In this document: positions 7,436-13,124 of the stretch, piece after piece | Layout: each line of letters opens with the position of its first letter | Position numbering within the stretch: the stretch's first letter is position 1 | Source: Candidatus Sumerlaeota bacterium | GTDB taxonomy: Bacteria > Sumerlaeota > Sumerlaeia > MVZB01 > JAJFLK01 | Reading direction: 5' to 3' | Length of the DNA: 13,124 nucleotides | Assembly: GCA_021772735.1 (NCBI GenBank) | Contig: JAJFLK010000085.1 | Location: forward strand, 1-13,124 | Program-made: the position numbers and the translations under genes | The notes under the pieces: generated by a model | The model's input: the letters and a program-made list of their open reading frames with translations, nothing else | The model's database searches: none | What the model was told of the DNA's origin: nothing

Positions 7436-8287
7436 ATGCGACGAAGTGAAAAAGTGGATGCCGTCCGATCGGCGCTGGCCGGAAGCGCGGCTTATGGACT
7501 CCTGGGCTACGCGTTTAGGTATCCCGATGAGCAGTGGCTGGCCGGGCTGGCCGACCGGGATCGGTGGATCGGTTGGCCCGAGACGCTGGCCAAGAAAAAC
7601 GGCGCCCTCGGCGATTCGATTCGGCGCATTCAGGAGGGGCTCTTCTCGCCCGACGCGACTCATCAGTTTGACCTGGAGACCGTGCAGCGCACATTCTCCC
7701 GCCTGTTCGGTCATGCGGTCCGTGGCGCGTGTTCCCTATACGAACTTGAATACGGCAACAGTGAGATTTTTCAGCGCGCTTCGCAACTGGCCGACATCCA
7801 AGGCTTCTATTCGGCGTTCGGGCTTGAGCTGACGGCCGATATGCACGAACGGGCGGACCACGTATCGGTCGAATGCGAGTTCATGAGCGTTCTGGCCACC
7901 AAAGAGGCTTACGCTCTGGAACAAGGCCACGACGAAGGCCATGAGATCGTTCGAAGTGCGGCGGCTCGTTTCGTGCAAGGCCATGTGGGACGTCTGTTGC
8001 CTTCGTTCGGGCGGCGAATCCACGAGGCCGATCCCGAGGGTCTATACGGGGCGCTGGGGAGCTTCGCCAGTCGGTTCATCCAATCCGAGTGCAAGGCGTA
8101 TGACGTCGAAGCGGGTGGGGAGTTCCTCGAACTTCGGCCGGTCGATCCCGAGGAGGAACGGGTGCAGGCGTGTGTGGGATCCACAACGGCCGACGCTGAT
8201 CGCCCGGCCAATCCCCCAGGCGAAGCCGCTTGCACGCATCCATGCGCACAACCTGCCGAAAGCGAAATTAGTGAAGTTCGAATTTGA
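7436..8287 (+). CDS. TorD/NarJ-type molybdoenzyme maturation chaperone
   Basis: 283 aa, helical, cytoplasmic. The core matches the redox-enzyme chaperone family that inserts the cofactor and holds the alpha subunit back from Tat export: CSLYELEYGNSEIFQ at 99-113, LADIQGFYSAFGL at 118-130, HERADHVSVECEFM at 137-150 and a following KEAYA. Its place after beta is usual for NarJ, DdhD and ClrD. GGGAGA upstream of the ATG supports the start. The last 45 or so residues are a Pro/Ala-rich, poorly ordered extension with three cysteines (C246, C266, C270), which is not typical of the core family. The gene overlaps the next one by 17 bases, so the two are probably translationally coupled. Confidence 0.85.
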   Translation: MRRSEKVDAVRSALAGSAAYGLLGYAFRYPDEQWLAGLADRDRWIGWPETLAKKNGALGDSIRRIQEGLFSPDATHQFDLETVQRTFSRLFGHAVRGACSLYELEYGNSEIFQRASQLADIQGFYSAFGLELTADMHERADHVSVECEFMSVLATKEAYALEQGHDEGHEIVRSAAARFVQGHVGRLLPSFGRRIHEADPEGLYGALGSFASRFIQSECKAYDVEAGGEFLELRPVDPEEERVQACVGSTTADADRPANPPGEAACTHPCAQPAESEISEVRI

Positions 8288-9230
8288 CCCCCTGTTGATC
8301 GAGCAAACGGTCGCCGGCGCCATTCACGGCGATCGGAAACTGGAGGCTCGATTCCATCGACTTGTCGATCCCCTGTATCGTATGGAGCAAGGACCGGAAC
8401 GCGAGAAACTGTTTCATCAAGGCTATCTGGCTTTCTTTACAAAGATGGGTCTAGAGACTCCTTTGACCCGGCTATTGCTCGAACATCCGATTCTCGACGA
8501 ACGGATCGGCCGGTGCATTGCGCGTCGCGCGCCGCGCGTCAAGGATGAGACGGCGGAGCTTCTTGTCAAACGCGAGATTGAAGTGCCGACACCCTCCGAT
8601 CGTACGCTGCGGGTTCGTATCTCGCCGACCTCTTTGATCTCGCCCGATGTGTTCGAGCCGAGAATGCGGCGAGAAATATTTCACATCGCAGACATGGTGG
8701 ACGACCGCTTCGCATATCGTCGCGAGCAGATCGAGGGCCTGCCGCCGAGGCAGAACCTGATCCGGGATCGATATCGAGTGTTGTGGGACGTCGCGATCGA
8801 GGGTCGATTGACACGCCGCGAATTAGGCGATGCTCGCCTGACCGAAAGCCTGCGCAAGGCCGTTCGTAAAGTATTCGGATTCCAGGACGAGGTGCGCGCG
8901 TGCGATACGTTCGAGAATTTTTTCGGACTCGACAAACCGACTCACGGGCAGCTTTTCGAGTTCGCCCGCTCGGGCGCGAACGAGGCCGGAGTTGGAGACG
9001 CAGGGGAATCTTCGACCGGTGGCGGGCCTGGTGCTCCGTGCCCCCTGTGCGGCTTTCCGACGTTCGATTGGTTCCTATTCCCAATCTCGCCAGACCCAAA
9101 GACGCTTGCCCAGATCACGCAAGCCCATCCTCAATGGACCCCGGAAAGCGGCGCGTGCAGACAGTGCGCAGAAATATACGCAGCCCACGGCCAGGCCGCG
9201 CCCGGCGCAGCCTTGATCTCGAATCAGTAA
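8271..9230 (+). CDS. Unrecognised protein with C-terminal CxxC...CxxC zinc ribbon
   Basis: 319 aa from the GTG at 8271; the frame is open far upstream, but that part overlaps the chaperone gene and does not look like protein. Residues 1-230 are mostly helical and charged, without leader or membrane segment. A block at 132-150 (MRREIFHIADMVDDRFAY) holds E135, H138 and D141 in an ExxHxxD spacing that could bind metal. RYRVLWDVAIEGRL follows at 168-180. After a Gly-rich linker (234-254) come C257-P-L-C260-G-F and C296-R-Q-C299, a zinc-ribbon pair 35 residues apart. As the last gene of the operon, coupled to the chaperone, it may help in maturation or metal delivery; this is inference from position. 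I do not recognise the family. Confidence 0.75.
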   Translation: MKFEFDPLLIEQTVAGAIHGDRKLEARFHRLVDPLYRMEQGPEREKLFHQGYLAFFTKMGLETPLTRLLLEHPILDERIGRCIARRAPRVKDETAELLVKREIEVPTPSDRTLRVRISPTSLISPDVFEPRMRREIFHIADMVDDRFAYRREQIEGLPPRQNLIRDRYRVLWDVAIEGRLTRRELGDARLTESLRKAVRKVFGFQDEVRACDTFENFFGLDKPTHGQLFEFARSGANEAGVGDAGESSTGGGPGAPCPLCGFPTFDWFLFPISPDPKTLAQITQAHPQWTPESGACRQCAEIYAAHGQAAPGAALISNQ

Positions 9231-9445
9231 TCAATATTCAGGCTGTCCTTTTTCAGAAGAAGTGGAACACGCGGCCTAAAGGGTGCCGTCGTATACTGCC
9301 CACGATTAAGGAATGAGGCTGGCTAAGGGCGTAGAATCGGGGCTGGCCAGGCAAAGGAAGGTCAGCAGCCGCCGAGGCACTCCTCGATGCTGATGACCCA
9401 AAGTCCCACTTGATTTGACGATGTAAACCAAAGCCCCGCTCGGGC
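9231..9445. other. Convergent intergenic spacer (215 bp)
   Basis: No gene, tRNA or repeat is apparent. It separates the 3' ends of the plus-strand molybdoenzyme operon and the minus-strand signalling operon. A short stem CGAGG-CACT-CCTCG lies near 9372-9385 without a T run. The better terminator candidate is at the right end of the spacer. Confidence 0.6.
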
Positions 9446-9446
9446 T
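9432..9446. terminator. Weak candidate bidirectional terminator
   Basis: AGCCC and GGGCT arms with a five-base loop. On the plus strand the stem is followed by CATTCTTTT, on the minus strand by TTGGTTT. It overlaps the last base of the minus-strand receiver gene's stop codon. The stem is only 5 bp, so this is tentative, but its place between two convergent operons fits. Confidence 0.35.
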
Positions 9447-10048
9447 CATTCTTTTGGCTCGGCTTTGGAGTTCGTATTAGATCGCTTTTCAAGTTCAGCC
9501 ACGGTTTCTCTCATCGAGGCGATAAGTTCTCCGTGTCCGCTAATTTGGGCGTCCAAGATGACCGCTCCATCGGCGTCCCGATTGACATTGGATATCCCCC
9601 GATAATCTCGCTCAAGATCCTCGATTATTCCCGCCGGGTTTCGGGTGGCGCGGACCAACCGCTTAGCCTCACACACAAGATCCTTGTGCTGAAGCGCATG
9701 GAGGATGGTGACCGCAAGGTCTGTCGTATTGGCTGGCTTCGTGAAAAAGCGGGAGATGGCGCCGCTGTTGATCGCATCGATCGCTACCTCAAGCGTTGCC
9801 CGGCCCGTCAGCATGAAGCGGACGGTATCGGGAAATTCTTCATGAACGATCTGCAAGAATTTCGTTCCGGTCAGGCCCGGCATGTCCTGATCCGAGATGA
9901 CCACATCGAACACGTCCCCCCGCATGATATGGAGCGCGGCAGTAGCTGAACCTGCCGTGACTATCGTATAGGGCTCTTTGCGCAATGCACGCTTCAGGCC
10001 CTCAAGGAGCCGGGGTTCATCATCTACGAGGAGAATTTTGTGTGACAT
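9446..10048 (-). CDS. Response regulator: REC domain with C-terminal coiled-coil-like tail
   Basis: 200 aa. The receiver domain fills residues 1-120: acidic pair D9/D10 in LLVDDEP, phospho-acceptor D53 in ISDQDMPG, T81 and K104 (FFTKPA). The remaining 80 residues are charged and probably helical near the end (ELIASMRETVAELEKRS) and contain no recognisable DNA-binding or enzymatic domain. It probably works by protein contact, for example as a phosphate sink or by pairing with the adjacent receivers. It is the last gene of the four-gene signalling operon, three bases after its neighbour, with AAGGCGG before the ATG. Confidence 0.85.
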   Translation of the reverse strand: MSHKILLVDDEPRLLEGLKRALRKEPYTIVTAGSATAALHIMRGDVFDVVISDQDMPGLTGTKFLQIVHEEFPDTVRFMLTGRATLEVAIDAINSGAISRFFTKPANTTDLAVTILHALQHKDLVCEAKRLVRATRNPAGIIEDLERDYRGISNVNRDADGAVILDAQISGHGELIASMRETVAELEKRSNTNSKAEPKE

Positions 10049-10051
10049 GGG

Positions 10052-11254
10052 TCATGCCGCCTTTGTTGTGGGAGTTTTCTGGACGGGGACGTCGAGTCCC
10101 CCCGTATCCGTGTCTTCAGGAATGATAATATGGATCGGCTCCTGAATCCCGTCTGCCAAATGCGAGAAGTTCATGAGCCTCGCGCAGAGGGATCGCGTGA
10201 CCTCCTGCCCTTTGGCGACGAGGAGCGTTCCGGAGACCGTAAACAGATCTTGGGCCAATATCATATTGGGCGTGAGTTGCCTCGCCTTGATCGCTCGGCA
10301 GGTCTCTTGCACATGTCCGTGAATGACCACATACAGGACCTCAAGCACCGCCGGGTCATAGAGGCCTGCGCGCGCGCGCAGGTCATTTAATGCGTCGGCG
10401 CAATCAAGGCCGGCCACGGTCAGCGAGTCGTAATCCAGTAGCACTTTGAGAATGCGCGCACCGATCGGTATGCCTTCGCCGATTAACGGCTTCCCATCTC
10501 CGCCTGATCCATCAAAACATCTGTTTTGATTTGCAATGATTTCAGCTACATCCTCAAGGCGGGGTATATTCGCGATCAGTTCAGAGCCCGACTTCGGGTG
10601 CGCCTCAAACATCGAGGTCTCTTCCGCGGAGAGGGGCGCGCCCTTATAAACTTTTGCGAGAGTTTCTTCAGGGAGCGTTACGCAACCCAATTGCGAGAGC
10701 ATGGTCGCAACTTCGAGCTGCCAGGCATCCTTAAGCTGCATCTGACCGGCGACCTGAACGGCGAGGCGAGTCACGCGGGAGGCTCGCCCAAATGCCGTCG
10801 GGCTTGCCATGGCCAGCACGCCAGCCAGTACTTTGATGCTTCCTTTGAGCGTTTTCTCAAGTAGCACTCGCTCGGCCGTAATTAGCCGATACTGTTCAAC
10901 CCCGGTTTTGAGCGCTGCGGCGAAAAAATCCGGCGAGCAGGGCTTCGATATAAATCGAAATATATGCCCGGTGTTGACCGCGTCAGTCGCCGTTTTCTGG
11001 TCGGCATTGCCTGTCAGCATAATGCGCACGCTGTCCGGCGTTATCTCTTTGGCCTTGGCAAGAAACTGCACGCCATTCATGCCGGGCATCCGCATGTCGG
11101 AAACGATCACGGCGAACGGTCCATGCCGGCTAATCGCTTCAAGACCTTCATGGCCACTTGGCGCGGTCTCCAGATCATACATCTTGCGCAAGGTGCGCTC
11201 GTATGCGGAGAGGATATTGGGGTCATCGTCGACAAACAGTATTTTTTCACTCAT
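10052..11254 (-). CDS. Response regulator: REC plus degenerate HD-GYP-like domain
   Basis: 400 aa. The REC domain (1-120) is complete: D9-D11, D53 in VSDMRMPG, T81, K104 (ISKPC). Residues about 138-320 follow the fold of RpfG-type HD-GYP c-di-GMP phosphodiesterases, with GRASRVTRLA at 156-165, HPKSG at 219-223 and an RILKVLLDYDSL block at 267-278. However, the catalytic HD of HDIGK is replaced by SQLG (187-190) and the later His motif reads NQNRCFDGSG (242-251). Phosphodiesterase activity is therefore unlikely; it may be a nucleotide- or protein-binding pseudo-enzyme. The tail (326-364, LTPNMILAQDLFT ... LLVAKGQEVT) resembles the module that often accompanies HD-GYP domains. The gene begins three bases after the HDOD gene. 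Confidence 0.8.
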   Translation of the reverse strand: MSEKILFVDDDPNILSAYERTLRKMYDLETAPSGHEGLEAISRHGPFAVIVSDMRMPGMNGVQFLAKAKEITPDSVRIMLTGNADQKTATDAVNTGHIFRFISKPCSPDFFAAALKTGVEQYRLITAERVLLEKTLKGSIKVLAGVLAMASPTAFGRASRVTRLAVQVAGQMQLKDAWQLEVATMLSQLGCVTLPEETLAKVYKGAPLSAEETSMFEAHPKSGSELIANIPRLEDVAEIIANQNRCFDGSGGDGKPLIGEGIPIGARILKVLLDYDSLTVAGLDCADALNDLRARAGLYDPAVLEVLYVVIHGHVQETCRAIKARQLTPNMILAQDLFTVSGTLLVAKGQEVTRSLCARLMNFSHLADGIQEPIHIIIPEDTDTGGLDVPVQKTPTTKAA

Positions 11255-11257
11255 GGC

Positions 11258-12538
11258 TTATGCAGCCTCTTCGTAGATTGAATGACAGATATCACGCCAT
11301 TTGGTGAGCCGGCCGTCGAGGCCCAGGCGGGCCAGATATTCAAGATCGACTTGAGATTCTGAATCGCGGATAACGTCATCGGCGACCGTGCTCACGCCAG
11401 AGTCCCCCGAATCGCTGGTCTCAGAGTTCGGAAATAGTGCGTCGGCTACATGAACCGCCGTGAGCGGAGAGAATTTCAGATCTGCTGAAGCACCGGGACG
11501 ATGATGAAACATGATGGCTTCGACGATGGAATCGGGAAGACCCCAGAGGGCAAGCAAATAGGCTCCCAGTTCGGCGTGGGTCGTATTAAGAATCCGCTGT
11601 TCGGCCTGGAGTTCCGCAAGTCGTTCGGTTCGGACAAGGCGGAGAACCTCGGTGTATTTGTCGGTCACGTATTGAGCGAGAATCAGCTTGCCGACGTCAT
11701 GGAGAATGCCGGACATGAAGGCATCATCGGCGATACATTTGTCGCCGGTTTCGGCGTTCGCAATGTCCCTGGCCGCAACCGCAACGCTCACAGCACGATT
11801 CCAGAGCGATTCAATAGAGAAATCTGGAAGCATGCTGGAGTCAAATTTGCAAAAGATATGGACTGACAAAACCAAGGCTTTGATCGTCTGGAATCCGAGC
11901 ATGCCGATCGCCTCAGAAGGGTCCGTGATTCTGCGCCGGACGCCGAAGAAAGCAGAGTTGACCAATTGAAGGATCTTGGCCGCCATCGCCGGGTCTTTGC
12001 GGATCACCTTTTCGACCTTCCCGAATGAGCACGTTTCGGAAGCCAGTTCATCCATCAATTCGAAATAGAGTGAAGGCAGGCTCGGCAGGCACTCGATTCG
12101 TGAGACGACTTCCTTGATCGAATCGTCTTCGAGTAGACCTCGCAAAGCACAGGCCCGGGTTATGGTGTTCTTGAGAACGCCGGCATCACAAGGCTTGGAG
12201 AGATACTGGTGAACCGGGCCGACTGATTTCAGCGCCGTTTCTTCGTCGCAATGACCCGAGAGGATAATTCGAGCGGCTTTGGGTTGGCGCAGCCTGACCT
12301 CCTCGAGCAATTGGGCTCCGTTCATCCCCGGCATACGCATGTCGGACACCACCACATCGTATGAGGAGCGGTCGAGAAGCCGAAGCGCCTCTTCGCCGCA
12401 ATCACAGAAGTCAAAGTCCCACTCCGACCTGAGCGAGCGAAGCATTCGCCGCAGCCCATTGAGCACATTGGGATCATCGTCGACGAACAGAATGTTTACC
12501 TTATCCAGCATGGAGTTATTGGGTTCCTCAGTCGCCAT
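11258..12538 (-). CDS. Response regulator: REC plus HDOD domain
   Basis: 426 aa from the ATG at 12538, chosen over an upstream in-frame ATG (12613) because AGAGGA sits five bases before it and because the longer form would lie inside the kinase gene. REC domain (about 13-135): D20-D22, phospho-acceptor D66 in VSDMRMPG, S94, K115 in YLSKPC. HDOD domain (about 145-350): LPSLPSLYFELMDEL, KDPAMAAKILQLVNSAFFG, AIGMLGFQTIKAL, GILHDVGKL with H280-D281, and HAELGAYLLALWGLP ending in FHH. HDOD proteins are signalling modules, usually not hydrolases, often paired with kinases and c-di-GMP proteins. Its first 11 bases overlap the end of the histidine kinase gene. Confidence 0.88.
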   Translation of the reverse strand: MATEEPNNSMLDKVNILFVDDDPNVLNGLRRMLRSLRSEWDFDFCDCGEEALRLLDRSSYDVVVSDMRMPGMNGAQLLEEVRLRQPKAARIILSGHCDEETALKSVGPVHQYLSKPCDAGVLKNTITRACALRGLLEDDSIKEVVSRIECLPSLPSLYFELMDELASETCSFGKVEKVIRKDPAMAAKILQLVNSAFFGVRRRITDPSEAIGMLGFQTIKALVLSVHIFCKFDSSMLPDFSIESLWNRAVSVAVAARDIANAETGDKCIADDAFMSGILHDVGKLILAQYVTDKYTEVLRLVRTERLAELQAEQRILNTTHAELGAYLLALWGLPDSIVEAIMFHHRPGASADLKFSPLTAVHVADALFPNSETSDSGDSGVSTVADDVIRDSESQVDLEYLARLGLDGRLTKWRDICHSIYEEAA

Positions 12539-13124
12539 TGAGATCCTCTTTCTCGTCTCCGGGCGAGTCAGGCCCGATAGGCAATCGGATGATGAAGGTG
12601 GATCCCTCGCCAACGGCGCTTTCCACCTCTATCGTGCCGCCATGTTTATCCACAATGACCGAACGGGAGATGGATAAGCCCTGCCCCGTCCCCTTGCCCA
12701 CTTCCTTAGTGGTAAAGAAGGGATCGAAGACCTTGGACCGAATTTCCTCTGTCATACCGGTCCCGGTGTCGCTGATACGGATTTCTGCCAACTCGCCGTC
12801 GAGGCGGGTCGTGATCGTGATTGTTCCCTTGTCGGGAGCCTTTGATCCGTTGCCTTCCACGTCGGCAATCGCGTGAGCGGCATTGACGATTATATTGAGA
12901 ATGACCTGGTTGAAATCACCCGGCAAACAAAACACAGGCGGCAGGTCAGGAGCGAACAGCGTCTCCATCTCCGCCAAGTATTTCCATTCGTTAGTTGAAA
13001 CGGTCGCGGTACTGGCGATCGCTTTGTTGAGGTCGATGGGCGTTTTTTTATCGGTGCCGGGGTGGGAAAACTCCTTCATTGAACTAACGATCTTGGAGAC
13101 GCGCCCGATGCCTTCCAGCGATTG
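12528..13124 (-). CDS. Sensor histidine kinase, C-terminal part (runs off the right edge)
   Basis: About 198 residues are visible and the frame stays open to the window edge; an in-frame ATG at 13079 is internal, because coding similarity continues upstream of it (SLEGIGRVSKIVSSMKEFSH). The end of the dimerisation helix is followed by a HATPase_c domain: N box in NQVILNIIVNAAHAI, G1 in DTGTGM, F box VFDPFFTTK, G2 GKGTGQGLSIS, and a final GSTFIIRLP. The phospho-accepting His and any sensor domain are outside the window. It is the first visible gene of the signalling operon and presumably phosphorylates one or more of the three receivers that follow. Confidence 0.9.
   Translation of the reverse strand, partial: QSLEGIGRVSKIVSSMKEFSHPGTDKKTPIDLNKAIASTATVSTNEWKYLAEMETLFAPDLPPVFCLPGDFNQVILNIIVNAAHAIADVEGNGSKAPDKGTITITTRLDGELAEIRISDTGTGMTEEIRSKVFDPFFTTKEVGKGTGQGLSISRSVIVDKHGGTIEVESAVGEGSTFIIRLPIGPDSPGDEKEDLNGD
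12544..12549 (-). promoter_or_regulatory. Ribosome binding site deciding the start of the REC-HDOD gene
   Basis: AGAGGA on the minus strand, five bases before the ATG at 12538. It lies inside the 3' end of the kinase gene, which supports translational coupling. Confidence 0.55.

Noticed and set aside
7941..8270. Upstream extension of the zinc-ribbon protein to an ATG at 7941
   Set aside because: The extension lies fully within the chaperone gene in another frame and reads as low-quality Arg/Ser-rich sequence; GTG 8271 gives the natural start.
12539..12613. Longer start for the REC-HDOD protein at 12613
   Set aside because: Adds 25 residues encoded inside the kinase gene, without an RBS as good as that before 12538; REC domains normally begin near the N-terminus.
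1..13124. CRISPR arrays, insertion sequences, tRNA or rRNA genes
   Set aside because: No repeat-spacer pattern, transposase-like ORF, terminal inverted repeats or RNA-gene pattern was seen on either strand.

Overview
The window is GC-rich bacterial DNA with two convergent gene blocks and a fragment of a divergent gene at the left edge. The main block (417-9230, plus strand) encodes a periplasmic type II DMSO-reductase-family molybdoenzyme of the nitrite oxidoreductase / nitrate reductase kind. Order: a gamma-type haem subunit fused to a c-type cytochrome, a Tat-exported molybdopterin alpha subunit (1166 aa), a hemerythrin fusion protein, a four-cluster Fe-S beta subunit (426 aa), a TorD/NarJ-type chaperone, and an unrecognised protein with a C-terminal CxxC...CxxC zinc ribbon. 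Sizes and recalled sequence resemblance put alpha and beta nearest the periplasmic NxrA/NxrB of Nitrospira, Nitrospina and anammox bacteria. The roughly 915-975 aa alpha subunits of selenate, chlorate, perchlorate, dimethylsulfide and ethylbenzene enzymes are clearly shorter. The physiological substrate cannot be fixed from sequence: nitrite oxidation, nitrate reduction or another oxyanion are all possible.

The second block (minus strand, 13124 down to 9446) is a tightly packed signalling operon. It holds the C-terminal part of a sensor histidine kinase, a REC-HDOD protein, a REC protein with a degenerate HD-GYP domain, and a REC protein with a coiled-coil-like tail. None of the three receivers carries a recognisable DNA-binding domain, so output is probably through protein contacts or a nucleotide second messenger. 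The two blocks converge on a 215-bp spacer containing a small candidate bidirectional terminator.

At the left edge (1-97, minus) a gene begins with a clear hydrophobic leader ending in a lipobox-like Cys. The 319-bp spacer between it and the gamma gene holds a strong 13-bp hairpin best formed by minus-strand RNA. It contains no export signal that could be joined to the cytochrome-bearing gamma subunit.

The host is not identifiable with confidence. A periplasmic Nxr-like enzyme with many HDOD/HD-GYP receivers would fit Nitrospirota, Nitrospinota, Planctomycetota, Methylomirabilota or a deltaproteobacterial relative. The most unusual points are the hemerythrin fusion gene between alpha and beta, the c-cytochrome/haem-b fusion without a visible signal peptide, and the unknown zinc-ribbon protein at the end of the operon.
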